Shown in pieces: positions 1 through 9,389 of a stretch of 48,049 nt of DNA (its first letter is position 1; each line of letters begins with the position of its first letter). The notes beneath the pieces are model-generated. The model had not been told where the DNA came from and ran no database searches. It saw only the letters and a list, made by a program, of their open reading frames with translations. This stretch comes from Opitutia bacterium UBA4506 (lineage in GTDB: Bacteria > Verrucomicrobiota > Verrucomicrobiia > Opitutales > Puniceicoccaceae), in the NCBI GenBank assembly GCA_002388665.1, contig DGMY01000094.1, positions 1 to 48,049 of the forward strand, written 5' to 3'. Made by a program: the position numbers and the translations under genes.

Positions 1-477
1 GTGGAGGGGGATCGTTGGGCGCTGCGGACCGTCGCTGCTTATATTGACCTAAATGCCGTGCGAGCTGGGTTGGTTGAGGATCCCAAGGACTATCGTTTCT
101 GTGGATATGGAGAGGCGATCGGAGGAGGGAGCCTTGCCCGGAGGGGGTTACGAATCATCGAGAGCACTCTGGAGGGGTATCGCCAGACCTTGTATGGGTA
201 TGGATCCGGAAAGAAGGACGGCAAGCACTCGATTTCCGAAGAGGACGCCATCCGAGTATTGGACAAGGAAGGGGGCAAATTGCCTTTTGCGACGGTCTTT
301 CGATGCCGCTTTCGCTACTTCACGGACGGGGTGGTCCTCGGGTCTGCTGAATTCGTGGAGGAACAGCTCTCCAAAGAACCCCCGGGCAAGCGGAAGAAAA
401 AGCCGCATCCAATGCTCGGTACTGACTGGGGTGGTCTTACGGTTGGCGTGGGCCTCCGGAAGAAGCCCTTCGGCTAA
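1..477 (+). CDS. REP-associated tyrosine transposase (RAYT), C-terminal part, cut by window edge
   Basis: This is the C-terminal half of a Y1-type (HUH superfamily) transposase; the GTG at base 1 is only where the window begins, and the HUH half lies outside. Visible are the helix with the catalytic tyrosine (AAYIDLNAVRAGLV, Tyr at residue 14 of the visible part) and a C-terminal extension containing RYFTDGVVLGSAEFVEEQL, ending in GLRKKPFG. The complete relative at 16743-17702 and the fragment at 47861-48049 carry the same extension; the latter matches this copy better, down to the end (DWGGL.VG.GLRK..FG). RAYTs are domesticated relatives of IS200/IS605 transposases that process palindromic extragenic repeats in several bacteria. 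The catalytic Tyr is kept and no frameshift is seen, so the gene looks intact as far as visible. Confidence 0.85.
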   Translation: MEGDRWALRTVAAYIDLNAVRAGLVEDPKDYRFCGYGEAIGGGSLARRGLRIIESTLEGYRQTLYGYGSGKKDGKHSISEEDAIRVLDKEGGKLPFATVFRCRFRYFTDGVVLGSAEFVEEQLSKEPPGKRKKKPHPMLGTDWGGLTVGVGLRKKPFG

Positions 478-539
478 CAATACTGGGGTTCAGTCGAACT
501 CGGCGAAGATCCCTGGCACTAGAATATAGTTGCCGATCC

Positions 540-556
540 AGCCCGCTGGGCTTTTT
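540..556 (+). terminator. possible short Rho-independent terminator after the RAYT gene
   Basis: AGCCC-GCT-GGGCT forms a 5-bp GC-rich stem with a 3-nt loop, followed directly by TTTT. It lies between the transposase stop (477) and the smc ATG (575), so it could end transposase transcripts. The stem is short and the T-run brief, so it may be chance. Confidence 0.3.
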
Positions 557-574
557 CCTATCAACCTTCTCAGA

Positions 575-3500
575 ATGTATCTTCGCGAAGTCACTCTAAA
601 CGGCTTTAAAAGTTTTGCCGACATTACCCGCCTTGAACTGCAACCGGGAGTGACAGCCATTGTCGGTCCAAATGGATGCGGCAAGAGTAATATTTCCGAT
701 TCAATTCGCTGGGTACTCGGAGAACAAAGTGCAAAATCACTTCGAGGCGGATCGATGCAAGACATCATCTTCGGAGGATCTGAAAAGCGAAAGGCCCTAC
801 CCTATTGCGAAGTGAGCCTGACCTTTTCCGATTGTGAATCGGATCTCGGAGCCGCGTTTCACGAGGTCCAAGTATCGCGGAGAGTCACACGTGACGGGTC
901 GAGCCAGTATCGCATCAATGGAAAAGTATCCCGCCTCAAGGACATTCAGAGACTTTTTATGGATACCGGAGTGGGACAGGTCGCCTATTCCTTCCTTGTC
1001 CAAGGGCAGGTTGATCAGATCTTATCGACAAATCCAGCTGAGCGACGAACCATCTTCGAGGAAGCTGCCGGAATTACTCGCTACAAAAGCCAACGTCGGG
1101 AAACCCTCAACAAGCTCGCCCTGGTCGACAGCAACTTGTCCCGGGTCTCGGACGTTATCGACGAAGTAAGTCGCCAAATCGGAAGCCTTAAACGGCAAGC
1201 TTCAAAGGCCGTACGCTATAAACGACTAACCCATCGTCAGAGTCACCTTGAGATTGCGCTCCATGCGAAGCAAATCCGTGAACTGGACTCTTCCATCGAG
1301 GAACTGGAGGCCGAATCGGAAAAGATTAAAATTTCAGCCAACGAACATAGTGCTCAGATAGCGTCACTTGAGGCCAATCTGGCAGAAGAGAGAAGTCGGC
1401 GAGCGGAATTATACCAAACGATAGAAAGCCTCCAAGAATCTCTATTCGAGCATCGGTCTGCAGTAGAAAATGCCGAGACTCAGGTAAAAATGCTCAACGC
1501 TCGCCGGAGCGACCACCAACAGCGGATCGAACGACTCCGTGCCGAACTGCAACGGCTCAGCGAACAGAAACAAGAACTCGAAGACCGCGGCGTCCAGGAA
1601 AGCCACGCCCGACAAGAGAAACTGAATCTCCTCGGAGACTCTGATTCGGAAACAGCCGAAAAGCAGAAAAAGTTTGAGGAAGTCGCCCAGAAACTCGCTG
1701 CGAAAGAGTCCGATTTCCGCAGTTCCCGCGAGGCTTCCACCCAACTGGAGAACGGCATCTCGAGGCTGCGTTCTCGGTGCACAACACTTGAGGTCGATCT
1801 AAAGTCCTTCGAAGTCCGATACACCTCTCACAATGAGACGGTGGAATCCGCTTTGGAAGAAACCGAGCGAATTAAGGAAAGAGAAGCAGAAACTACCTCC
1901 ATACTTAAACAACGACGGAGCGAGGCCGAAAATGCCGACAAAAATCTCGAGGCCAAGAAGCTCGAGCTGACAAAAGTACGGGATAACTTTCGCACCTCCC
2001 AGTCCGAGATCCAAGAGATCGACCGCCAACTGGCGAGGACCGCCGCTCGAAAGCAAGTGCTGCAAGATCTCCAAGATCGAATGGAGGGATTTGGAGAAGG
2101 CGCAAAGTCGGTGCTAAAAGGAAAGCTCGGAGAGCCTTTCACGAAGGAGCGAATGAAGCTTCTTTCGACACTTATAGAAGTGGATTCCGAGCACACCGCA
2201 GCCGCAGAGGCTCTGCTTGGCAACGCGGTAGAAGCAATCGTCTGGAACTCCCCTGATCAACTCACTGACCTCCTCCATTCTCTCCGCAGCAAGAACATTC
2301 CAAAGACAGCCCTGGTCGCACCTTCCAATTCAAATAAGGCATCTGCTACTATAGAGAACTTAACGCCGGCGACAAATCTGATACGTCCCAAATTCGAAGA
2401 GCATAAGTCCCTACTCGAAGAGCTATTGGCCGGATGCTATTTTGCTGAATCCGAATCGTTTTACCTCGAGTGGAGATCCCAGAACACCGATGTCTCTTTT
2501 GATCGAATCGTCACTGCCGAAGGCACTGTCTTTAACGCCAATGGACTAATTGTTGCCGGTAAATCAATTGAGGGCTCAAAGAGCCTCCTCGGGAGAGAAG
2601 CCGAGATACGTCGAATCAACAAAGAGATCAAATCGATTGAAAAAGAGCTCAATCAAAAACGAGAGCGTATTCAAACTGATCAAGAGACCATTGAAACTCT
2701 TGAAACAGAGATTGAACAAAGCCGGGAGAAGCGAAACGAAATCCATCGAGACCGTGCAACCTTAGAAGCCGAAGCAAAAGCACTGCTGAACAACTTGGAG
2801 AAAAACCATCGCATGCTTCAGCAGGCGCAGGAGAAACTGAAAGGCCTTGAAACCTCTCGGACTAACAGCGAAAAGGAGCTAACCGAAGCCCGCACCAATT
2901 TATCGCTCGCGGAAAAGAAGCTCGCAGAAACTCGTATCCAGATTTCGAATATGGAATCTGACATCGACACTCTCCGCTCAGAACGGGACAAGCGAAGGGA
3001 AGATTGGACCAACATTCGATTGGATCACGCGAGCCGCAAGCAGGCTCTGGAAATGGTCGAGAAAGGGATTTCCGAAATTCAAAGACGCTCCAAGGAGATC
3101 GAATCCGCCAGCAAGGCCAGAAGCCACGAAATCGGCCAATTGAGTGAACAAATCGCAAGCGCAGAAGAAACGATCACAGAACAACAGACGATCCGCGATA
3201 ACACACAATCTCAGCTTGAAGAGCTTAAATCGGGTCTAGAGATCAAACGGTCTCAACTACGCGAGATCGAGACGGTTCTAAGCCAAAGAGAGGAATCCGT
3301 CTCGGGAAACCGAAAGGCACTTCAGGAACTGGAACAGACCCTCAACCGCAAAGAAGTGGAACTGACCCGCCAACGTTCCCGCGTAGAATTCATCCTCGAG
3401 AAGTCCTCCACGGAGAATGAGGTAGATGTCCGAAAAGTGGATTGGAAGCGGTCACTTTGGGATGCGGATAGAGACTTCAAATCCAGTCTAAAACTGGATG

Positions 3501-4300
3501 ACCTCGAGGACGGAGACGTTTTGGATCTGGATCCGGTTGACCCTCGAGGAGAGCCTTCCAACGAAGCGTTAGAGAACTATCAATCCACCGATTGGGACTC
3601 CGTCGAGTCAGAAGCAAAATCTCTGCGAGACAAAATCGCATCAATGGGTGCTGTTAATCTAGTCGCCATTGAGGAGTACAAAGATCTAAAGGAGCGATTC
3701 GAGTTTCTGAAAGCACAATGCGAAGACCTATCGAACTCGAAGGACGAACTCCTTCGTGCAATTGAGGAAATTAATGATACTTCGCAGACACTATTCCAAC
3801 AAACATTCGATAAGATCCGCGACAATTTCAAGTACACCTATGACCACCTAACCAACGGTGGAACGGCCGATCTCGAATTGATTGAGGCGGAGGACATTCT
3901 CGATTCGGGAATCGAGATCAAAGCGCGCCCACCTGGAGTTCGGACTGCCACTCTAAGCCTTCTCAGTGGAGGGCAACGCACTATGGCTGCGGTCGCACTG
4001 CTATTTGCGATCTACATGGTCAAGCCAAGCCCGTTTTGCGTCTTGGACGAGCTCGACGCCCCTCTCGACGACGCGAACATTGGAAGGTTTACCGAGATGC
4101 TCAAAAGCTTCACCGAGTTTTCGCAGTTTCTCATTATCACCCACAACAAGCGAACGATCGCTGCGTCCAATTCCGTTTTCGGTGTAACGATGCAGGAGAA
4201 AGGCGTATCTCGTCTGGTATCCATGCAATTCAATCACAGCACTCAAAAGCCCGTTTTCGCCGAAGGCGAATTAGAGGGAAAGAGCCTTGCAACGGAGTAA
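575..4300 (+). CDS. smc: chromosome segregation ATPase SMC
   Basis: SMC is the ATPase core of the bacterial condensin (SMC-ScpA-ScpB) that organises and segregates the nucleoid. The product is 1241 aa, a normal SMC length. N-terminal head: Walker A GPNGCGKSN at residues 31-39. Two long Glu/Lys/Arg-rich coiled coils (about 170-500 and 680-1010) flank a globular hinge at about 505-665 (GFGEGAKSVLKG near its start, GSKSLLGREAEI at its end). C-terminal head: ABC signature LSGGQ at 1130-1134 and Walker B CVLDELDAP with Asp1158/Glu1159. The ATG at 575 is chosen because MYLREVTLNGFKSF is the canonical SMC N terminus; a TTG 45 nt upstream in frame would add unrelated residues and overlap a hairpin. 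No scpA or scpB lies nearby. Convergent with the dehydrogenase gene downstream. Confidence 0.97.
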   Translation: MYLREVTLNGFKSFADITRLELQPGVTAIVGPNGCGKSNISDSIRWVLGEQSAKSLRGGSMQDIIFGGSEKRKALPYCEVSLTFSDCESDLGAAFHEVQVSRRVTRDGSSQYRINGKVSRLKDIQRLFMDTGVGQVAYSFLVQGQVDQILSTNPAERRTIFEEAAGITRYKSQRRETLNKLALVDSNLSRVSDVIDEVSRQIGSLKRQASKAVRYKRLTHRQSHLEIALHAKQIRELDSSIEELEAESEKIKISANEHSAQIASLEANLAEERSRRAELYQTIESLQESLFEHRSAVENAETQVKMLNARRSDHQQRIERLRAELQRLSEQKQELEDRGVQESHARQEKLNLLGDSDSETAEKQKKFEEVAQKLAAKESDFRSSREASTQLENGISRLRSRCTTLEVDLKSFEVRYTSHNETVESALEETERIKEREAETTSILKQRRSEAENADKNLEAKKLELTKVRDNFRTSQSEIQEIDRQLARTAARKQVLQDLQDRMEGFGEGAKSVLKGKLGEPFTKERMKLLSTLIEVDSEHTAAAEALLGNAVEAIVWNSPDQLTDLLHSLRSKNIPKTALVAPSNSNKASATIENLTPATNLIRPKFEEHKSLLEELLAGCYFAESESFYLEWRSQNTDVSFDRIVTAEGTVFNANGLIVAGKSIEGSKSLLGREAEIRRINKEIKSIEKELNQKRERIQTDQETIETLETEIEQSREKRNEIHRDRATLEAEAKALLNNLEKNHRMLQQAQEKLKGLETSRTNSEKELTEARTNLSLAEKKLAETRIQISNMESDIDTLRSERDKRREDWTNIRLDHASRKQALEMVEKGISEIQRRSKEIESASKARSHEIGQLSEQIASAEETITEQQTIRDNTQSQLEELKSGLEIKRSQLREIETVLSQREESVSGNRKALQELEQTLNRKEVELTRQRSRVEFILEKSSTENEVDVRKVDWKRSLWDADRDFKSSLKLDDLEDGDVLDLDPVDPRGEPSNEALENYQSTDWDSVESEAKSLRDKIASMGAVNLVAIEEYKDLKERFEFLKAQCEDLSNSKDELLRAIEEINDTSQTLFQQTFDKIRDNFKYTYDHLTNGGTADLELIEAEDILDSGIEIKARPPGVRTATLSLLSGGQRTMAAVALLFAIYMVKPSPFCVLDELDAPLDDANIGRFTEMLKSFTEFSQFLIITHNKRTIAASNSVFGVTMQEKGVSRLVSMQFNHSTQKPVFAEGELEGKSLATE

Positions 4301-4337
4301 CTACCGCTACCCAGCAGACATTCCAGCAACCGAATAG

Positions 4338-5051
4338 CTAGATCTTCCGAATATCGCGATACTCACCACTCACCTCTTCGCGCAACAACGGGAGGAGTTG
4401 GATAATCTTTTCGGCACACGTTCGGCCGTCTGGCATTTTATCGGTACCTTTGGCTGCCTTCAAAATTTCCAATGGAGCAAACCGGTCATCGGCCGGCAAG
4501 TTGGTCAGATAGTCCTGCATCCCAGAATCAACTAATCCCGGTGCCAATGCAGTAAAGTGGGTCTGAGGTCTTTCCCCTGCGTACAACTTCATCAGCATGT
4601 TCAGGGCAGCCTTCGAGAGGCTATATCCATTCCATCCACGGCTCCCAGAAAGAGAAGCTCCCGAGGAGATAGCTATCACTTGAGAGACGAACGAGGCCTC
4701 CTCGAAAAGAAGATCGAGAATCTGCTTATTGGCCCACACATTCAGCTCCATCGTCTCTTTCAAATCTTCAATTGGAGAATCCTTCATATCCCGGATCTCA
4801 CCCAACCGCCCTGCATTCAGATAGATCACATCCCACGACTGAACGCCACCAAGCAAAGCGCGGATTTCATTCAGGCAATCCTCTCCACTAGCCAGATCGG
4901 CAGATCGAAAGACAAGCCCCTTTTCGACTAAATCGCCGGGGACCCTACGGCTGCATCCATAAACTCTGGATCCACGATCCAAATACGCCTCGGCCAACCC
5001 ATAGCCCAGGCCCGAACTAACCCCTGTTATAAATACCGTTTCCTGCTTCAT
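4338..5051 (-). CDS. short-chain dehydrogenase/reductase (SDR family)
   Basis: A 237-aa classical SDR with a Rossmann fold. The cofactor loop TGVSSGLG is at residues 9-16, NAG at 79-81, the structural Asn at 104, the serine cluster ISSGAS near 128-133, and the catalytic Tyr143-X3-Lys147 in YSLSKAA. Basic residues after the second strand (SRR, 34-36) hint at NADP(H) preference, but that is inference. The substrate cannot be read from sequence. The gene starts 24 nt after the stop of the AsmA-like gene on the same strand and is probably the last gene of the BFN-AsmA-SDR operon. Its stop faces the smc stop about 37 nt away with no obvious terminator between. Confidence 0.9.
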   Translation of the reverse strand: MKQETVFITGVSSGLGYGLAEAYLDRGSRVYGCSRRVPGDLVEKGLVFRSADLASGEDCLNEIRALLGGVQSWDVIYLNAGRLGEIRDMKDSPIEDLKETMELNVWANKQILDLLFEEASFVSQVIAISSGASLSGSRGWNGYSLSKAALNMLMKLYAGERPQTHFTALAPGLVDSGMQDYLTNLPADDRFAPLEILKAAKGTDKMPDGRTCAEKIIQLLPLLREEVSGEYRDIRKI

Positions 5052-5075
5052 ACAAAATCCGTACTCATAATTAAA

Positions 5076-8000
5076 CTACAACTTCAAAGCATCAAACAGG
5101 CGATTTACACCCTGCTCGATTAGATCTTCCGTTGAACCTTTTTTCTTCTCGCTGCCTTCTTCCGTCTGCGGCCCGTTCTCCTTCTCCTTCTCGAGATCCT
5201 TTGTACTCATCGTCGCAGCGCGTTCAACGGCACCTATCACCAGGTCCCACAAATCGCTGGTATCCGGGTCCTCGAATGTTCCAGTGATCGAGATCGATTT
5301 CTTCCATTTCCTGTACCCAGCCGAATTCGTACCGGTCCCCAACAAGCCAAGTATATCCAACTCCTTCGTCAAGGGCGCCTTACTCCCTAACTCCAAATCA
5401 ATCTGCATGGGGGTAGTTGAAATATCCTCGAGGTCACCTTCGGCCACTTTCCCACTGCCCTCAAGGTATAGATACGATCCCAACAAACGCACCGACCGAA
5501 TCAACGTCTCTCGATCCTTCGAACGTTCGAGTTGAGCATCGAACGAGGAAAACGGGATCTCCTTAAACATATTCACCACCTCTCCCAGCGCAGCTACGCC
5601 CGGACGATTCAGTTTGCTCCCTGCAATCAAACCGGCAACCGAACCCACTTCAACCAATCGAGTGACCCTCGCTTCCGGTTTCAACGACCGTATTACGCCA
5701 TCCCTTACATTTACGGAAAGTGTTCCTGCCATCCAATTGGGCAGATCCGCTAAAGTCTTCGCCGTGCCCTCAAAGGAAACCCCAACCGACACCGTACCGT
5801 CTAAGGCGGCCGTCTCCTTCGGTTTCATTTCCCGAAGAAAGTCACCAACCGGAAGATCCCTCAACCTACCATCGATAGAACCTTCAACTGATTCACCATC
5901 CGTCGAGATCCGTCCCTGCATATTGAACGCAGATTCCTCGAACCAACTACCCGACAATCGAACCAAAGCCTGCTTTCGGTCGGCTTGCATCTCCCCGTCC
6001 ACTTGTCTTACTGATGGGAACTCAGGCAAGATAAACTCATCGAAGGTCACGCTTCCCTGAAGAGAAAAAGGCAACGCATCCAAAGGCCAGATATCTTCCC
6101 TCCTCTGCCCTGCATCTGCGACGCTCCCCGGAGCAGCCGGTTCCTCGGTCTTTCCGGACCGTCCAAACACTGCAACGACCCGCTCAACCGCCTCCATGTC
6201 GATTCGCGTTCCATCCAATTGAAACACCAGCTTCTCATCCGGATTACCCTCGACCACAAGCGTTGCATCACTTTTCTTGTCTTTCTGGTCCACGAGAGTC
6301 ATCTGCCCTTGAATAGAGATAGGGTCAACCTTCAGAAGATCTCCCACTATCGCGATATCATAGCTCTCAAAACCATCTAACGGAGTGAGGGACCACACCG
6401 CCAACTGCACGCCCAAGCCATCGTTTGAAAGGTTGGCCTCGGCTTTAAACTGTCCCGTGGCAAGATTGGGAAAGAGAGTTCTGAAAGGGGATTTCAGCAA
6501 ATTGACCGCATCCGAATCGAGCGAGACTTTCACCGCAGATTCATTAACACTGCCCCGGAGGGACACTAACGGAGATCCACCTTCGACAGAACGAACGTTC
6601 AGATTGAGCGAGTCCACCGCCAAGCTAGGCGTATACGAGAAATCCACAAACAAATCAATTGGGCCACTCTCCATATTCAGGCCCTCGACATTGATAGTTC
6701 CTCGAAGCGAATCGGGAACAGCTTCTTCGTCGATACGAACCAAAGCTGTCATCATGGCACTCAGTCCGCTCGCTTTATCCGAAAGACCTAGCTTCAGACT
6801 TCCTTCGCTGCCAGCGATAAAGTCAGACGCAGACAGGGAGACATCGTAATCAGTGTCCTCCCCAAGCCATTCGCCAGTTAGAGATATCGTTTCTACATCC
6901 ACTGGAAGCGAAGGAAACTGGACCATCCGCAATACCTCATTGGGTGTCGGCAAATCTCTCGGTTTCGATTCGGCCGGAGTCTGAGTCACCTCGCTTCCCT
7001 CTTGCCCAAACGCTCTAAGGTCCAAAACAAACACTCCCTCCTCAACGGCAACTTTCAAACGCCCGTCATCATTGGCCGAAGCAAATACGCTCAAATCATC
7101 CATGGAACTTTCGTACCCCAGCGATCGATACAAAACATCAGCCACGAGTTTAAACTCTTGGGAAGGTTGCTGTACAAAAGAAGAATCCTTAATTGTGAGC
7201 TTCGCATCAAAGCTAGGATTTTCACCGATTGACACTTCCTCTAATGTTAACGCACCCGACACGGACATCTCGTCTCCCACGGTAGCATCCCAACTCCCAT
7301 TCACCGTTCCTTCCCGCAACTGAACACTATCAGGGAGAACGGGTACCAGAGCAGCCAGATTTCCAATTGCAGCCACTTTAAGACTAACGTTTCCAAGATC
7401 CTCGATCCGGACATCTCCGGAAGCATCGACTTTCAACTCACGGTCGGACGAGCGCACAACGATCGACTTCGAGAATTGCAACTGCTCCCCCCCGTACGAG
7501 AGAAAAGGTGTCAATTCAACCACTGCCCGCTCGTTTTCCTCACCTGATCGGCTTATCGCAACCGATATCGGCTGCGTAGATCGGAGGATCAAGTTATCGC
7601 CGTCGCCTTCCAGTTGCACACTGCCCACTAAATCGGAAAACGACCACTCATCCGTAAGTGAATCGACAAACCGTTCCGGTACGTACAGTTCGGCCCGAGC
7701 AAACGCTCCCTGGGGTATCTCAATCGAGTCTCCCTTGCGAAACGTTTGAGGCTCCAACAAATTTACGGCCAGCCATTCGCGTTCCCCATCGATTGACGGA
7801 CCAGCCCGAACTTCCATTTCGTTCAACGAAAAACCTTCCTCTATCTGTGAAACTTTCAGCACTCCATTCGCTTCGAGTGGCTCGTCGAATTGAGGAAAAG
7901 TCCCGGCCGCGGCCGCGAGATGAACCTGCAAATCGGCGTCATGGAAACCTTGTCCCGCCTTGATCTCAGTTCCCCCGTCGATCTCAAATGAAACTGGAGG

Positions 8001-8867
8001 CAAATCCTCTTCGACAAATGGTTGTAGAAACTCCAAATCCTCGCCGACCGCGTTGAAACCGAGATTCAACGCTTTCGAGGCCTCATTCCACGCTCCGGTT
8101 ATTGCAAGTTCACCGCCCCTCATCAACTCCGGAGAACGCACGTAAATACTATAGGACTCGCCACTGTCTTCGGGCTGTACACCTCCCTCGATCTGAAGAC
8201 TCCCAGCAACAGTCGAAGCCCGCGAAACAACCTCCCCTTTCAGAGAAATTGATTGAAGAGTTCCATCGGCGTTCACTGAAACCGGCATTTGGAGAGAAAT
8301 TGCAGGATAGGTCTCCTTCGTCTCTTCCCCGGGAACAATGGAAACCGAGAAATTTCCAGTATCGCCTGGGACCAGCCCCCCACCCGTCAGAGAGAATGCG
8401 ATCTCTTCATTCTCAATTGTCGAAAAGACCCCCGAAACTGATAGCTGTTGTATTTGAACAGGAACTACCTCTCCCAGTATCCCCTGAAAATCGGCAGGAA
8501 CCGTAAAATCACTCTCCTCCTGATCCTCGTCCACCTGTTCCTTTCCGGGATCGACCTCCTGTAAGCGGACGTACAAATCCTCCGCAGTAAGATCTCTCAG
8601 CACCAACTTCCTCTTCACTAGCGCCGTCCAGGAAAAGTCCGCCTCCATTGAGGGAACCCGAGCGAGCACGGAATCATTCGCAAACTCGAGATTCTCGATT
8701 CGAAGCCACCCGGGGCCGACATGCAGATACTCAACAGAAACTGAGCGATCCTCTCCCGAAGCCACCCAAAGAAATAGGGCCCGTTGGACCGCGGGGACCA
8801 TCAAGATTCCCGCGATAAGACCAATTGCTATACATCCAAATATTACCCACCGAATAAATTTTTTCAT
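5076..8867 (-). CDS. giant AsmA-like envelope protein
   Basis: A 1263-aa protein with one N-terminal membrane anchor (about residues 5-25, preceded by Lys/Arg), followed by a very long region of alternating short beta strands rich in Val, Ser, Gly and Asp. The C-terminal part has the AsmA_2-like pattern: a segment containing LDGTVSVGVSFEGTAKTL, then a conserved NVRDGVIRSL, and a run describing a low-complexity helix (VAGLIAGSKLNRPGVAALG). It ends in a charged tail (LEKEKENGPQTEEGSEKKK). AsmA/TamB/YhdP-type proteins form periplasm-spanning grooves that carry phospholipids between membranes in Proteobacteria; the same role here is inference. The start codon overlaps the stop of the upstream DUF151 gene by one base (TAATG), so the two are probably translationally coupled. 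I could not assign a named subfamily. Confidence 0.75.
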   Translation of the reverse strand: MKKFIRWVIFGCIAIGLIAGILMVPAVQRALFLWVASGEDRSVSVEYLHVGPGWLRIENLEFANDSVLARVPSMEADFSWTALVKRKLVLRDLTAEDLYVRLQEVDPGKEQVDEDQEESDFTVPADFQGILGEVVPVQIQQLSVSGVFSTIENEEIAFSLTGGGLVPGDTGNFSVSIVPGEETKETYPAISLQMPVSVNADGTLQSISLKGEVVSRASTVAGSLQIEGGVQPEDSGESYSIYVRSPELMRGGELAITGAWNEASKALNLGFNAVGEDLEFLQPFVEEDLPPVSFEIDGGTEIKAGQGFHDADLQVHLAAAAGTFPQFDEPLEANGVLKVSQIEEGFSLNEMEVRAGPSIDGEREWLAVNLLEPQTFRKGDSIEIPQGAFARAELYVPERFVDSLTDEWSFSDLVGSVQLEGDGDNLILRSTQPISVAISRSGEENERAVVELTPFLSYGGEQLQFSKSIVVRSSDRELKVDASGDVRIEDLGNVSLKVAAIGNLAALVPVLPDSVQLREGTVNGSWDATVGDEMSVSGALTLEEVSIGENPSFDAKLTIKDSSFVQQPSQEFKLVADVLYRSLGYESSMDDLSVFASANDDGRLKVAVEEGVFVLDLRAFGQEGSEVTQTPAESKPRDLPTPNEVLRMVQFPSLPVDVETISLTGEWLGEDTDYDVSLSASDFIAGSEGSLKLGLSDKASGLSAMMTALVRIDEEAVPDSLRGTINVEGLNMESGPIDLFVDFSYTPSLAVDSLNLNVRSVEGGSPLVSLRGSVNESAVKVSLDSDAVNLLKSPFRTLFPNLATGQFKAEANLSNDGLGVQLAVWSLTPLDGFESYDIAIVGDLLKVDPISIQGQMTLVDQKDKKSDATLVVEGNPDEKLVFQLDGTRIDMEAVERVVAVFGRSGKTEEPAAPGSVADAGQRREDIWPLDALPFSLQGSVTFDEFILPEFPSVRQVDGEMQADRKQALVRLSGSWFEESAFNMQGRISTDGESVEGSIDGRLRDLPVGDFLREMKPKETAALDGTVSVGVSFEGTAKTLADLPNWMAGTLSVNVRDGVIRSLKPEARVTRLVEVGSVAGLIAGSKLNRPGVAALGEVVNMFKEIPFSSFDAQLERSKDRETLIRSVRLLGSYLYLEGSGKVAEGDLEDISTTPMQIDLELGSKAPLTKELDILGLLGTGTNSAGYRKWKKSISITGTFEDPDTSDLWDLVIGAVERAATMSTKDLEKEKENGPQTEEGSEKKKGSTEDLIEQGVNRLFDALKL

Positions 8868-9322
8868 TACTGATCTTCTTCCGGTTCTTGATTCACGATC
8901 TTTTCCAGAATCTCAGTCATATCATCGACTCGATCCATTACCGCACGGTCAACGAATATCGGCTTCTTCTGTTGCAAGGCCATAACAAGCGAGTCGCTCG
9001 GTCTCGCGTCGATCTCAACCAGCTTGGTGTCGATCTCGTTCTCCATTTTCAAAATCATTCGGGCATAGTAGGTCCCTTCATCTACATCGTTGATAACGAT
9101 GCGCTCCAGAGTGATCCCAAACCCTTGAAAGATATTCCCGATCAGATCATGTGTCATCGGTCTCTCTTTCTTCACTTTGTTGATGGTCATGGAGATGGTA
9201 TTACCAATTCCCTGATCCACATAGATCACAAAAACTTTCTCCTCGTTGCCAAGAAAAACCGCGCAACCATTTGCCGTCGGCATGACTCCCTTCACCTCGA
9301 CGATAAGAACATCATTCTTCAT
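8867..9322 (-). CDS. bifunctional nuclease family protein (DUF151/BFN)
   Basis: A 151-aa protein matching the DUF151 (BFN) family along its full length: N-terminal strand pair ending in VFLGNEEKVFVIYVD, the segment RPMTHDLIGNIFQGFG (54-69), and the hallmark IDARPSDSLVMA at 104-115. Members were described as nucleases in plants and are widespread in bacteria, where the role is poorly known. A short acidic C-terminal tail (NQEPEEDQ) follows the fold. The gene precedes the giant AsmA-like gene with a one-base stop/start overlap, and follows the GH15 gene by 67 nt. ATG at 9322 is the only start giving the complete domain. Confidence 0.92.
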   Translation of the reverse strand: MKNDVLIVEVKGVMPTANGCAVFLGNEEKVFVIYVDQGIGNTISMTINKVKKERPMTHDLIGNIFQGFGITLERIVINDVDEGTYYARMILKMENEIDTKLVEIDARPSDSLVMALQQKKPIFVDRAVMDRVDDMTEILEKIVNQEPEEDQ

Positions 9323-9389
9323 AAATTTTCCCTACCAGATTTTTCAAACTGAAACAATAATACCACCACCTGAACAAACGACGATCGAC

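Noticed and set aside
130..170. Loss of the catalytic tyrosine in the complete RAYT (KQRFSIWFN lacks Tyr)
   Set aside because: In this family the catalytic Tyr lies in the later AAYIDLN helix, which is intact, so the F/W residues there are not relevant.
530..574. TTG start extending SMC by 15 residues
   Set aside because: The extension has no family similarity and overlaps a hairpin; the canonical SMC N terminus starts at 575.
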